DNA of 64,000 nt from Haliscomenobacter hydrossis DSM 1100 (GCF_000212735.1 NC_015513.1:28190-92189), one strand, 5' to 3'. Numbered from the stretch's first letter, positions 43,774 to 52,540 are shown. The notes: generated by a model from the sequence alone, not told the origin. Program-made: numbers and translations.

Positions 43774-44643
43774 ATGACAAAAGTTTTAATTACAGGGGCA
43801 ACCGGAAATGTAGGAACGGCGGTAATCGATGCCTTGAGCAAACTACAGCACAACCTTGACCTGTATGCTGGGGTCAGAGCTGTAACCGAAGACAAAAATA
43901 AATTCACAAACTATAACATTCAATTTTCACAGTTTGACTTTACAGATTTCAAATCCTACCAGCCTGCTTTAGCAGGTTGCGACATCTTATTTTTGCTAAG
44001 ACCGCCCCAAATTTCGGAAGTAGAAAAATATTTTAAACCAATCGTGGATACTTGCAAAGACGAAGGTGTGAAGCACATTGTTTTTTTGTCCGTTCAGGGG
44101 GTAGAGAATAGTAAAATCATCCCGCATCATAAAATTGAAAGACTAATTGTAGACAGTAAAATTCCCTACACCTTCTTACGCCCAGCTTATTTTATGCAAA
44201 ATTTTACCACCACTTTACGCCATGATTTAATACACAAGCAACAAATTTATTTGCCAGCTGGTCGTGCTAAGTTTACGCTTATTGACGTGCGGGATATCGG
44301 TGAAGTAGCTGCAAAGATTTTGATCAACATTTCAGCGCACATCAATCAATCCTATGATTTAACTTGTAAAGAAAGTTTGACTTTTTCGGAAATGGCGGAA
44401 ATATTGAGTCGCAACTTGGGCATTGACATTCGGTTTAAATCGCCCAATCTCATCCGTTTTTTCCTGACAAAAAGAAAAGAAAAAATGCCGACGATGTTGA
44501 TTCTGGTAATGATTATGCTACACTACTTTCCACGGTTTCAAAAAGAACCTAATATAACAGATTGGGTAGAGAAAATCACCAATCGAGCCCCGACCAGTTT
44601 TGAGCAATTCATCCATGACCATAAAAAAATCTTAATTGTGTGA
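43774..44643 (+). CDS. NmrA-like NAD(P)-binding protein (atypical SDR)
   Basis: The ATG at 43774 gives 289 residues beginning MTKVLITGATGNVGTAVIDA, an NmrA-type Rossmann motif without the SDR catalytic tetrad. Further family elements are DILFLLRPPQISEVEKYF, VKHIVFLSVQGVENSK, IPYTFLRPAYFMQNFTTT and TLIDVRDIGEVAAKIL. Members act as redox sensors or as azoreductase/quinone-reductase-like enzymes. Its stop is directly followed by the ATG of an AraC gene (44644), so the pair is a single transcript and the AraC protein may control it. Confidence 0.88.
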   Translation: MTKVLITGATGNVGTAVIDALSKLQHNLDLYAGVRAVTEDKNKFTNYNIQFSQFDFTDFKSYQPALAGCDILFLLRPPQISEVEKYFKPIVDTCKDEGVKHIVFLSVQGVENSKIIPHHKIERLIVDSKIPYTFLRPAYFMQNFTTTLRHDLIHKQQIYLPAGRAKFTLIDVRDIGEVAAKILINISAHINQSYDLTCKESLTFSEMAEILSRNLGIDIRFKSPNLIRFFLTKRKEKMPTMLILVMIMLHYFPRFQKEPNITDWVEKITNRAPTSFEQFIHDHKKILIV

Positions 44644-45531
44644 ATGATGAAAGACATTTTTCAAATGTACAACATTGGGCATTTTATCAACCAGCCGCAC
44701 AACCCGACTGAATTTGAAATCCTGCGGTTTGACGAAATGGCTGAACCCAATGTGGACGACTTTCACAAACACAGTTTCTACGAAATACTTTGGACCGAAA
44801 AAGGCAAAAGCAGACAAATCATTGACTACAACGAATACGAAGTAAAGCCAAATAGCTTGTTTTTTATTTCGCCCAACCAGGTGCATCACTTTGAAGAATG
44901 GAAACCACTTTCCGGCGGAACAATCCTGTTTACAGAAGATTTTTATTTGCTCAACCGAAGCAACAAAGACACTTTATTTGAATTGAGTTTTTTAGACAAC
45001 CTGTATTCAAATCCTTGTATTGAGTTTACCAAAAAATCGTTTGCGGATGTATCAAACCTCATCTACCAAATTGAAGCCGAACAAAAACGCAAAGACCGCA
45101 ACACAAGCATCATTCAGGCATACTTGCAGATCCTGCTTGCTCAAGTTCAGCGACACATCGATACCACCAATCCTACCATAGTTTCCAAAAAATACCTGAT
45201 CCAGTTCAAGCAATTCAAACAAGTACTGGAAGATCACTTTTGGGAAAACAAAACCGCAAATTATTATGCCGAGCAACTGCACATTACCCAACACCACCTC
45301 AACCTGATTTGTAAAGCAATCACCAACAACACCGCAACGGACATCATTAGGGCCAGAAGTATTCTCGAAGCCAAACGGCTATTGACTTTTACCGACAAAA
45401 GCATTGCTGAAATTGCTTTTGAATTGAACTTTTCTGACGGTTCGTACTTTGCCAAAACCTTTAAGTCTTTTACCAACCACACGCCGCAGGACTTTAGAAG
45501 TAAAATGTCCGAAAAATACCGAACAAGGTAG
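44644..45531 (+). CDS. AraC family transcriptional regulator
   Basis: The 295-residue protein has an N-terminal cupin (DDFHKHSFYEILWTEKGKSRQ, FFISPNQVHHF) and C-terminal HTH motifs (YYAEQLHITQHHLNLICKAI, SIAEIAFELNFSDGSYFAKTF, ending HTPQDFRSK). It starts immediately after the NmrA-like gene stop. It probably regulates its operon and nearby reductases; the inducer is unknown. Confidence 0.92.
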   Translation: MMKDIFQMYNIGHFINQPHNPTEFEILRFDEMAEPNVDDFHKHSFYEILWTEKGKSRQIIDYNEYEVKPNSLFFISPNQVHHFEEWKPLSGGTILFTEDFYLLNRSNKDTLFELSFLDNLYSNPCIEFTKKSFADVSNLIYQIEAEQKRKDRNTSIIQAYLQILLAQVQRHIDTTNPTIVSKKYLIQFKQFKQVLEDHFWENKTANYYAEQLHITQHHLNLICKAITNNTATDIIRARSILEAKRLLTFTDKSIAEIAFELNFSDGSYFAKTFKSFTNHTPQDFRSKMSEKYRTR

Positions 45532-45613
45532 GTTCTGTTATAACACCCAGGCTTCACATAGCCGCACCTTTGCCTTGTCAATAACGACAAACTAATTTCA
45601 AAATATTCTGGCA

Positions 45614-45967
45614 ATGACAGAGGCACAAATTCAAAGTTCAGTGGAGGAAATTGTAACACTTGCCCTTTCGGGTCAGGGACTAGAAGCTTGGGAAAAGTAC
45701 TACCACCCAGACGTGGAAAAAATTGATTTGGATGGCATCAGCATTCAAGGCAAAGAGAAAGTCATCGCAGCCAATCAAACCTTACTTGGGAATATTACCG
45801 AAGTGAGGACTTTTGTCCACGCAGGTACGGTGGTAAAAGGGAATCGTAGTTTTATTGTTTGGGATGTGGATTTTGATGTAAATGGTCTAGGTACCATCAA
45901 CACTGTCGAAGTTTGTATTCAAGATTGGCAAGATGGTCAGATCATTAAAGAACGCTTCTTTGCCTAA
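45614..45967 (+). CDS. SnoaL-like / NTF2-fold small protein
   Basis: The 117-residue protein has the cone-shaped NTF2-like pattern: an N-terminal helix (VEEIVTLALSGQGLEAWEKYYHPDVEKID), GISIQGKEKVIAAN, and beta strands VVKGNRSFIVWDVDFDVNG and VEVCIQDWQDGQIIKERFF. Such proteins are small enzymes or ligand-binding units; no catalytic residues can be assigned. It lies 17 bp before an SDR gene in the same direction, so they are probably cotranscribed. Confidence 0.72.
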   Translation: MTEAQIQSSVEEIVTLALSGQGLEAWEKYYHPDVEKIDLDGISIQGKEKVIAANQTLLGNITEVRTFVHAGTVVKGNRSFIVWDVDFDVNGLGTINTVEVCIQDWQDGQIIKERFFA

Positions 45968-45984
45968 GAGCATGTCTAAATCTA

Positions 45985-46821
45985 ATGGTCATGACACAGA
46001 AAACTTGGTTGATCACCGGTATTTCAAGTGGTTTGGGGCAGGCTTTGGCCCAAACCGTTATTGAGCGTGGCGATAGGGTCATCGGTACCTTTCGACAGCA
46101 GTCACAAATTGATGCTTTTAATGATTTGTACCAAAATAGAGCCATCGGAATCAAACTCGACTTGACCAATTCAACAGAAATTCAAGATGCCTTTGAATGG
46201 ATAAAATCAAACATCGGCAAGCTCGATGTTTTGGTGAACAATGCCGGACTGGGCTTTGCAGGGGCAATCGAAGAAACGAGCGACGCAGAAACCAGAGCCG
46301 TTTTTGAAGCAAATTTCTTTGGGGTTTTAAACCTCACCAAAGCTTTTCTACCCTTGTTTCGCCAACAAAAAAGTGGCCACATCATTCAAATCTCCTCGCA
46401 CGGAGGTTTTAAAGCATTTGCCGGATTTGGTATTTACAATGCCAGCAAGTTTGCCCTGGAAGGATTTAGTGAGGCCCTGGCCCAGGAAATTGCACCTTTG
46501 GGCATTAAACTGACCATTGTTGAGCCCGGACCTTTCCGGACGAATTTTGCAGGCAGTAGCCTCAAATTTGCTGAGCAGACCATTGATGACTACCTGGTAA
46601 CTGCAGGGGCATTTAGAGAGAGGCTAAAAAGTGTGAACGGTATGCAGGAAGGTGATCCCCACAAAGCCGCCACCGCGATTTACAACCTTACTTCCCTTGA
46701 CACGCCGCCTTTGCGATTACCACTGGGGAAAGTTGCAGTACATTCATTGACCAGCAAGTTAGCAAGTGTACAAACTGACCTTGACAGTTATCGCGATGTT
46801 GCCGAAGGCTCGGTTTATTAG
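45985..46821 (+). CDS. Short-chain dehydrogenase/reductase (SDR)
   Basis: The start is 45985 or the second ATG at 45991 (MTQKTWLITG). The ~277-residue protein has the cofactor motif ITGISSGLGQALAQTV, NNAGLGFAGAIEE, and HIIQISSHGGFKAFAGFGIY with NASKFALEG for Ser, Tyr and Lys. The ISSGLG form and the VEPGPFRTNFAGSS segment mark the group close to retinol/17-beta-HSD-like SDRs. It follows the SnoaL-like gene closely. The substrate is unknown. Confidence 0.92.
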   Translation: MVMTQKTWLITGISSGLGQALAQTVIERGDRVIGTFRQQSQIDAFNDLYQNRAIGIKLDLTNSTEIQDAFEWIKSNIGKLDVLVNNAGLGFAGAIEETSDAETRAVFEANFFGVLNLTKAFLPLFRQQKSGHIIQISSHGGFKAFAGFGIYNASKFALEGFSEALAQEIAPLGIKLTIVEPGPFRTNFAGSSLKFAEQTIDDYLVTAGAFRERLKSVNGMQEGDPHKAATAIYNLTSLDTPPLRLPLGKVAVHSLTSKLASVQTDLDSYRDVAEGSVY

Positions 46822-46961
46822 TGCTTGTCTAAGACTTGGACAAGCTTATAGTTGCCTCCAATCAAATCATAAAACCTCATTTTGGATACGACTAACTTTG
46901 GTTTGGAAACTTTTTTGGTTTAAACCCTCCTGATCTTTGTGCTTCACAAATAAACCAAAAG

Positions 46962-47999
46962 ATGCAGTACAAAATTTTAGGAACTACAGGATTAAAAGTT
47001 TCCACACTTTGTTTAGGGACCATGAATTATGGCGGGAAAGGGTTCTTCGGCTACATGGGCAATTTAGACCAAAATGAAGTGGACGAACAAATTCGGACTG
47101 TAACCGATGCAGGTGTCAATTTTATTGATACCGCCAACATCTATTCAGAGGGATTGTCGGAGGAAATGATCGGGCAAGCCATTAAAAATCTCTCCCTAAA
47201 AAGGGACGACTTGGTTCTGGCAACCAAAGTTAGAGGCTCAATGGGCAAAGGAGAAAACGACCGAGGGCTGTCTCGTAAGCACATCATTCAAGAAGTGGAA
47301 AGTAGTTTGAGAAGACTAAAGACTGATTACATAGATTTGTATCAAATTCATACTTCTGACCCACTTACCCCAATTGAAGAAACCATCCGAACCTTGGACG
47401 ATTTGGTAAGGAGTGGAAAAATTCGCTATTTCGGAGCAACGAATGTTGCCGCTTGGCATTTGATGAAAGGTTTGGCCTATTCTGATCGTCATCATTTGAA
47501 TAGATTTGCCTCTTTACAAGCAAACTATACACTTGATACAAGAGACATAGAAAGGGAAATTATTCCCTTGTTAGTAGATCAAAAAGTAGGTTTATTGGTT
47601 TGGAGTCCGCTGAGTGGTGGGTTGCTGTCAGGCAAGTATAAAAGAGATTTGCAAGGTGCCGAAGGTCGTTTGAACAAATTTCCTTTTCCTCCCTTTAATG
47701 AGGAAAGAGCCTACAATGTTTTAGATGTACTATACCCGCTGGCAGAACAAAAAAGGGTTTCGGTTGCTCAATTGGCACTGGCTTGGCTTTTACATCAACC
47801 GACGGTAACCAGCATTATCGTTGGAGCAACTAAACTTCATCAATTGCAAGACAACTTAAAATCTATTGAGGTTGTATTTACTGCTGATGAGTTGAAAACA
47901 CTGGACGAAGTTAGCCAACTCACCAAGGAATATCCGGGAAATGTGATCGAGGTCATGACAATAGACAGAAGCAACGGATCTGATTTTTTGACAAAATGA
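46962..47999 (+). CDS. Aldo/keto reductase
   Basis: The 345-residue TIM-barrel reductase begins MQYKILGTTGLKVSTLCLG. The catalytic tetrad is visible: Asp and Tyr in FIDTANIYSEG, Lys in LVLATKVRG, His in LYQIHTSDP. NADPH-binding sequence near the end (SIIVGATKLHQLQDNLKSI) fits the YhdN/IolS-like class. It is a single gene with ~140 bp upstream that include a short hairpin (GCTTGTC/GACAAGC at ~46824). It probably detoxifies aldehydes. Substrate range is inferred from the family. Confidence 0.93.
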   Translation: MQYKILGTTGLKVSTLCLGTMNYGGKGFFGYMGNLDQNEVDEQIRTVTDAGVNFIDTANIYSEGLSEEMIGQAIKNLSLKRDDLVLATKVRGSMGKGENDRGLSRKHIIQEVESSLRRLKTDYIDLYQIHTSDPLTPIEETIRTLDDLVRSGKIRYFGATNVAAWHLMKGLAYSDRHHLNRFASLQANYTLDTRDIEREIIPLLVDQKVGLLVWSPLSGGLLSGKYKRDLQGAEGRLNKFPFPPFNEERAYNVLDVLYPLAEQKRVSVAQLALAWLLHQPTVTSIIVGATKLHQLQDNLKSIEVVFTADELKTLDEVSQLTKEYPGNVIEVMTIDRSNGSDFLTK

Positions 48000-48056
48000 A
48001 ATCAAGAGCCAATGGGGAGTAATCAAATGGTATTCCCCATTGGCGCTGTATCTAAA

Positions 48057-48223
48057 ATGAAAATGGACAAAAGACCCATTAAAATCATCAATTCAGTTTC
48101 AGAATTGCATCGTCTACTGACCTTGCCCACAAGTTGGGTTTTGAGTACCCACAGTCATTCAATAAACTTTTTAAAAACAAAACAACCTTTACACCCCTCG
48201 AATACAGGCAATCGTTCAATTGA
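48057..48223 (+). pseudogene. AraC-type regulator with a large internal deletion
   Basis: The first ~23 codons (MKMDKRPIKIINSVSELHRLLTLP) match the start of AraC regulators of the SELH-LLGLP type. After a junction near 48123 a different frame reads HKLGFEYPQSFNKLFKNKT then TPLEYRQSFN and a stop at 48221, the end of an AraC HTH domain. About 250 codons between the two ends are gone. The joined remnant lies between the aldo/keto reductase, which it may once have controlled, and the TetR gene. Confidence 0.75.
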
Positions 48224-48241
48224 GAAAAGACCTTGACGCTT

Positions 48242-48787
48242 ATGACCGAAAACAAAGACATTTGGATCAAAACGGGGTACGAAATTTTTGCTTTATCGGG
48301 TGAAAATGGACTAAAAATTGAAGTACTTGCTAAAAAAGTAGGCATCAGCAAATCTTCATTTTACCACCACTTTGCTGACCTGGAAATTTTCATAGAATAC
48401 CTTTTGAAATTTCACTTGCAGCAGTCCGAGGTTATGGCTGACAAGGAAAAAAATGCCAAAAATATTGACCCCGAATTGATCATTATTTTGGTAGAACACA
48501 AGATAGACCTGCTGTTTAACCGGCAGTTGCGGATCAACCAACAGCACCAACACTACAAAGAAACACTGGATAGATCCAATCAGATTGTTGGAAATGAATT
48601 TGTAAAACTTTGGGCAAAGGACTTGAACCTCAACCTCAACCAAGGTCAGCTAGAAAGCTTATTTGAATTGGCTCTGGAGAATTTCTATCTGCAAATCAAC
48701 GCTGAAAACCTCAATCCAGCCTGGTTATCCGCCTATTTCAACAACCTGAAACGAATTGCCCGAAATTTCGAGTCCATTGTACGGTAG
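48242..48787 (+). CDS. TetR family transcriptional regulator
   Basis: The ATG at 48242 gives 181 residues; an in-frame TTG three codons upstream is less likely. The N-terminal HTH is IWIKTGYEIFALSGENGLKI then VLAKKVGISKSSFYHHFADL, a classical TetR domain with the SxSSFYHHF recognition helix. The C-terminal ligand domain is unassigned. A 151-bp fragment of a close paralogue with a stop codon lies at 51008. It is followed by a small membrane protein gene which it may regulate. Confidence 0.9.
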   Translation: MTENKDIWIKTGYEIFALSGENGLKIEVLAKKVGISKSSFYHHFADLEIFIEYLLKFHLQQSEVMADKEKNAKNIDPELIIILVEHKIDLLFNRQLRINQQHQHYKETLDRSNQIVGNEFVKLWAKDLNLNLNQGQLESLFELALENFYLQINAENLNPAWLSAYFNNLKRIARNFESIVR

Positions 48788-48839
48788 CGTCTATAATTGC
48801 CCGGAGGTGGCCATTACTTTTGCTCAAAATCACCATTAA

Positions 48840-49274
48840 ATGAGCAATCTAATGACCCAACAATCGCACAAATCGTACTTGAAAATCACCGCTTTTGTGA
48901 TCGCTTCTTTTGGCCCCATCTTCTTTTTTGGCACCATGTTGGCCACTTCGGAGCCAGCCAGGTGGACCCTTGACTTTTTAAGCTTTCCCGTGGATGGCGT
49001 ACAAAATTATGAAGCTGCCACGACCAGATTCCTTTCCGCCCTTACTGGTGGTTTCCTAGTTGGTTGGGGAGTGTGCATTTGGTGTTTGCAAAAATGGGTT
49101 TACGACCTTGCACCCGAAGGCGTTAGAAAAGCGGTACTGGGTGGAATTTTGGCCTGGTTTGTTTTCGACAGTACGGGTTCCATTGCTTCAGGAAATGCTT
49201 CCAATGCCTTGTTTAACGTGATTGTGTTGTTTCTTGCAGTAGGCCCAATGTGGAGACCAGCAAAGCAGAATTAA
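48840..49274 (+). CDS. Small membrane protein of unknown function (~144 aa)
   Basis: Three to four hydrophobic segments are visible: ITAFVIASFGPIFFFGTML, FLSALTGGFLVGWGVCIWCL, AVLGGILAWFVFDSTGSIA and NALFNVIVLFLAVGPMW. I do not recognise a named family. It starts 53 bp after the TetR gene in the same direction. A C-terminal fragment of a paralogue (EVGPLWRPAQ versus AVGPMWRPAK) is preserved at 49838, so this gene has been duplicated locally. Confidence 0.6.
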   Translation: MSNLMTQQSHKSYLKITAFVIASFGPIFFFGTMLATSEPARWTLDFLSFPVDGVQNYEAATTRFLSALTGGFLVGWGVCIWCLQKWVYDLAPEGVRKAVLGGILAWFVFDSTGSIASGNASNALFNVIVLFLAVGPMWRPAKQN

Positions 49275-49317
49275 AGTACTAGCATTCGTTGCATTTTCGC
49301 TCAGGAAGATTGCTCCG

Positions 49318-49650
49318 CTATTGCTCCATCTCAATTTCAATATTTACCGCGGGTGCAACACCAACAAAATTCTGTTCAACATACCCTGTCTTTTTTAATA
49401 AAAGTTTAAAGGCGCTCTCACAGTCATTGAACATAAAGACTGGCTTTGATGAAGCTCCAGACCAAAATTGACCCAATGAGTCAGTATATACCGTTTCGAT
49501 TAATTCATTGCCTTCATAGACACCGACTTCAACACTATCGAGCATGTTTCCAGTGGCTTTATCTTTCACCGTCCCATTTATAGAAGGCGCACATGGAAAC
49601 CAACAAGATTGCATCATAAACAATGAAAGAAAAAAAGTTAATCTGATCAT
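49318..49650 (-). CDS. Small lipoprotein with carboxypeptidase-regulatory-like fold
   Basis: The 110-residue protein has a lipoprotein leader (MIRLTFFLSLFMMQSC) and a single beta-sandwich segment (INGTVKDKATGNMLDSVEVGVYEGNELIETVYTDSLGQF, read in parts), the pattern of CarboxypepD_reg-like domains common in surface proteins of Bacteroidota. It is on the minus strand and separate from its neighbours. Function unknown. Confidence 0.6.
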   Translation of the reverse strand: MIRLTFFLSLFMMQSCWFPCAPSINGTVKDKATGNMLDSVEVGVYEGNELIETVYTDSLGQFWSGASSKPVFMFNDCESAFKLLLKKTGYVEQNFVGVAPAVNIEIEMEQ

Positions 49651-49737
49651 TGCCCTTTTTAGTTTTATAACAATTGTTGTAACAATTCTGGGGCGATTAA
49701 AGTTATTTAGGAATTTTCATTTCCGTTTGCTGATTTT

Positions 49738-49835
49738 ACGGTAGCGCATTGCTGCCAGAACGTCTTACGGTAAAGGCGGCTCCAGCTACATCCAGTAGTC
49801 TAGCACAAATGTACTTCCACCTTTTACCAATTTGC
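49738..49835 (-). pseudogene. Fragment of a paralogue of the five-repeat T9SS protein
   Basis: Read on the minus strand, this piece encodes ICARLLDVAGAAFTVRRSGS, then NALP. This matches the end of the fifth repeat of the protein at 52.6-54.8 kb (ICAGLDVAGAAFEVKRCGSN). The surrounding sequence is degraded, and no frame extends it. Confidence 0.75.
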
Positions 49836-49837
49836 TT

Positions 49838-49888
49838 GAGGTAGGCCCTCTGTGGAGACCTGCCCAGGCTCATCATCCCAACGTTTGA
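49838..49888 (+). pseudogene. C-terminal fragment of a paralogue of the 48840 membrane protein
   Basis: The frame GAG-GTA to TGA encodes EVGPLWRPAQAHHPNV, close to the end AVGPMWRPAKQN of the small membrane protein encoded at 48840. Nothing upstream matches. A further ~27 bp at about 49905-49930 (minus strand VLIINWA) resembles the membrane protein at 37.5 kb, but that match is short. The remaining DNA up to 50018 holds nothing I recognise. Confidence 0.65.
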
Positions 49889-50027
49889 GTCAGCTCAAAC
49901 AACAGCTGCGCCCAATTGATGATCAGCACCAAGGATTTCACCGATGATGTACAGCCATTAAACCTTTACACAATAGCCTTGTCTAACCAGTGACATGAGC
50001 ATTAAGTAATCTATACTTTTGAATAAA

Positions 50028-50930
50028 ATGACACAAAGCCTTACCGCTCTATGCTTATCAATTACTTTGATAAGTTTGACAAGTTGCTCAAAAACCGATA
50101 CAGAAGTTTCACTTCAACCACTGTCTTACCTGAAAAATACAGTGCAATACAAGTCTGTAAATGGAGTGAATACAAATTTGCTGAGTCTGGACATCTACCA
50201 CTTTGGACAGGCCACACCTAAAAAACCGGTTGTTGTTTATGTGCACGGAGGGGGTTTTGCAGTGGGGGACAAAGCCAATAATTTGGTCAACAAGCAGAAT
50301 TTATGCTCATCTTTAGGGTATATTCTTGTGAGCATCAATTACAGATTAAGCCCCGCATCCTATAGCACAGACCCCTACCGAGTCATGTATCCTACCCACA
50401 ATAATGACGTAGCCGATGCCGTAAAATGGATTTACGACAACATTGGCGATTATGGTGGCAACAATCAAAAAATTGCCCTTTTGGGCCATAGTGCAGGCGC
50501 TCACTTAGTTGCCTTAACTGGGACGAGCAATCAATTCCTTCCGTCAAGAAAGATCAACTTGAGTACGTTGAAAGGTGTTGCTTGTATAGATACAGAAGGG
50601 TACGATGTGGAAGCAAGATGCAAAGAAAAGAATGAAGTCTATCTTAATGCCTTTGGGCAGTCAAATACATTCTGGTTTGAAGCATCGCCCATCAATAATT
50701 TATTTATGGGAACCGCATACCCTAAGTTTTTTATAGCAAAGCGAGGAAATAGCTCACGTATTGGTTATGCAAACGCTTTTATTACAAAACTTCTGGTTAC
50801 TGGCGTTTCGGTGAGCGAAGTTACCGCTAATCAATATGACCATGAAGGCATCAATGACGCTATTGGTGCACCGGGAGAAATAGCGATAACCGAGCCTTTA
50901 AAAGCATTTTTTGCTCAGTGTTTTAGGTGA
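50028..50930 (+). CDS. Alpha/beta-hydrolase esterase lipoprotein (HSL/carboxylesterase-like)
   Basis: The ATG at 50028 is preferred over a TTG three codons earlier and gives 300 residues with a lipoprotein leader (LCLSITLISLTSC). The oxyanion motif VVVYVHGGGFAVGD and the nucleophile GHSAGAHLVAL are clear, and the acid/His pair lies near YDHEGINDAIG. It should hydrolyse short acyl esters at the cell envelope. A TACTTTTG box (50014-50021) ends 6 bp before the ATG; if it is the promoter, the mRNA would be nearly leaderless. Neighbours do not suggest a pathway. Confidence 0.85.
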   Translation: MTQSLTALCLSITLISLTSCSKTDTEVSLQPLSYLKNTVQYKSVNGVNTNLLSLDIYHFGQATPKKPVVVYVHGGGFAVGDKANNLVNKQNLCSSLGYILVSINYRLSPASYSTDPYRVMYPTHNNDVADAVKWIYDNIGDYGGNNQKIALLGHSAGAHLVALTGTSNQFLPSRKINLSTLKGVACIDTEGYDVEARCKEKNEVYLNAFGQSNTFWFEASPINNLFMGTAYPKFFIAKRGNSSRIGYANAFITKLLVTGVSVSEVTANQYDHEGINDAIGAPGEIAITEPLKAFFAQCFR

Positions 50931-51007
50931 TTAATTAATTGATTGTGTTTATAGTGTAATTTTTAAGTACGATTTAAGCCTTATTCTTGTTTACTATTGC
51001 ACTTTAT

Positions 51008-51158
51008 ATGACCGACAACAAAGACATTTGGATCAAAACGGGATACGAAATTTTTGCTTTATAGGGTGAAAATGGATTGAAAATTGAAGTACTTGCTAAA
51101 AAAGTAGGCATCAGCAAATCTTCATTTTACCACCATTTTGTTGACTTGGAAATTTTCA
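51008..51158 (+). pseudogene. Truncated duplicate of the TetR gene start
   Basis: 151 bp nearly identical to 48242-48392 encode MTDNKDIWIKTGYEIFAL, then an in-frame TAG at 51062-51064 (Ser TCG to TAG), then the rest of the HTH to the FVDLEIF segment. After that similarity ends abruptly. The stop and truncation make it non-functional. Confidence 0.9.
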
Positions 51159-51188
51159 CTCTGGGTTAACTTTTTATACTGGACACAT

Positions 51189-52160
51189 TCACGCCCCCTG
51201 CTGCACAATCACGAAATACAAGGGCATTCCGATGGTAATATTGAATGGAAAAGTAACGCCCAATGCCATGGGGATGTATAACCCGGGATCCGCATTGGGT
51301 GCAGCCAATTGCATCGCAGCAGGAACGGCTATGTACGAGGCACTAGCCGCCAGGATGGCAAAAATGAAGCGGTTGCCTGGATCATGGGTAACCAAGTGGC
51401 TCAGGTAGGCCGCAACACAGCCATTTATGGCAGGAATAATGATGGCAAAAAGGGTGACAAACCAACCATATCGCCAAAATGTAGCAAAGCGTTTGGCAGT
51501 TACAATCCCCATTTCTAAAAGAAACAGCGCCAAAAAACCTTTAAAAATATCGGTGGTGAATGGTTTGATGCCTTCGGCTTGCTTGGTGTCGGCGATGAGT
51601 CCAATAACGAGACTCCCAATGATCATCAATACACTTCCATTGGTAAAGGAATGTTTGAGCAATTTGCCCAAACTTACCTTTTCCGAGGCCTCACTTACTT
51701 TATCAAATTGCATCATCAAAATTACGCCCACAATGATCGCAGGCGCTTCCATGAGTGCCATCACCGCTACCATATGCCCGCCTGAAGTGAGTTTTTCCAT
51801 TTCCAGAAAAGACACCGCTGCTACAAAAGTCACTGCGCTTACAGAGCCGTAGGAGGCTGCAACTGCGCCAGCATCGCTGACACTGAGTTTCTTTTTCAGG
51901 ATAAAAAAGGTATACAATGGAATGATAGCAGCCAATGCCAATCCAAATAAGAGGGAGTAAACAATCTCTGCATTAAATCCACTGTGTGCTAGCTCCTGTC
52001 CACCTTTGAAACCAATAGAAAACAGGAGGTACAGGGAGATAAATCGACTCGATGATGCAGGTATTTCCAGGTCGCTTTTTAAGCAGGTGGCAATAATACC
52101 TAATACAAAAAAAAGTAAAGTTGGATTGGTCAGGTTACTCAGTAAAATTTGAAATTCCAT
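51189..52160 (-). CDS. SbtA-like sodium-dependent bicarbonate permease
   Basis: The 323-residue protein has about ten hydrophobic segments in two inverted halves. Family elements include IASSS-like FISLYLLFSIGFKGG after the first helix, DAGAVAASYGSVSAVTFVAA, the central MEAPAIIVGVILM and near the end FAILAASASYIAVPAAMQLA followed by YIPMALGVTFPFNITIGMPL. These are hallmarks of the DUF897/SbtA family, which in cyanobacteria imports bicarbonate with Na+. No SbtB (PII-like) partner is adjacent; a 57-codon membrane protein gene lies just upstream. In a heterotroph it may feed carboxylases or maintain pH. Confidence 0.88.
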   Translation of the reverse strand: MEFQILLSNLTNPTLLFFVLGIIATCLKSDLEIPASSSRFISLYLLFSIGFKGGQELAHSGFNAEIVYSLLFGLALAAIIPLYTFFILKKKLSVSDAGAVAASYGSVSAVTFVAAVSFLEMEKLTSGGHMVAVMALMEAPAIIVGVILMMQFDKVSEASEKVSLGKLLKHSFTNGSVLMIIGSLVIGLIADTKQAEGIKPFTTDIFKGFLALFLLEMGIVTAKRFATFWRYGWFVTLFAIIIPAINGCVAAYLSHLVTHDPGNRFIFAILAASASYIAVPAAMQLAAPNADPGLYIPMALGVTFPFNITIGMPLYFVIVQQGA

Positions 52161-52235
52161 GTAAAGGCGTGTTTATGGATTGTCAGCGTTGCAAATGGAA
52201 GCGTTTCTGAGGAGGACACAATGGCGGTGATCCCA

Positions 52236-52409
52236 TTATTTATTATCAATCATTCCGGTTTTGTGCATAAAGCCGAGAGTATAAAGCCCAATAAGTAGCG
52301 CAAGGGCTTTTACAAATGCGGCCACAAAGGGATCTTCTGTGCTGAGGGCGAGTAGAATGCTGACAGCTGACAGTAGCATGCCACTTAAAGAAATTAGTTG
52401 ATTGACCAT
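52236..52409 (-). CDS. 57-aa two-helix membrane protein upstream of the SbtA-like gene
   Basis: An ATG at 52409 opens a 57-codon frame (MVNQLISLSGMLLSAVSILL...) with two hydrophobic stretches separated by a short acidic turn (STEDPF) and the second ending LIGLYTLGFMHKTG. The coding look, its orientation and the 75-bp gap to the permease gene suggest a shared transcript. It is too short for many gene finders. It could be a small regulatory subunit of the permease, which is inference. Confidence 0.5.
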   Translation of the reverse strand: MVNQLISLSGMLLSAVSILLALSTEDPFVAAFVKALALLIGLYTLGFMHKTGMIDNK

Positions 52410-52540
52410 AAAGCGTTGTTTAAAGAAATTTTGCGGCGCAAAAATGGTAGCCTTATTTCATTTGTTTTTATTTATGTTTTAAATGTAAATTATAAATTTT
52501 TTTTATGAGGCTGGTTTTGCTTTTTTCATAAAACAAGAAT

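Noticed and set aside
49900..49935. Fragment of the 36828 membrane-protein gene (VLIINWA) as a certain pseudogene
   Set aside because: Only ~20 bp match, so chance cannot be excluded; mentioned only as weak support for the graveyard.
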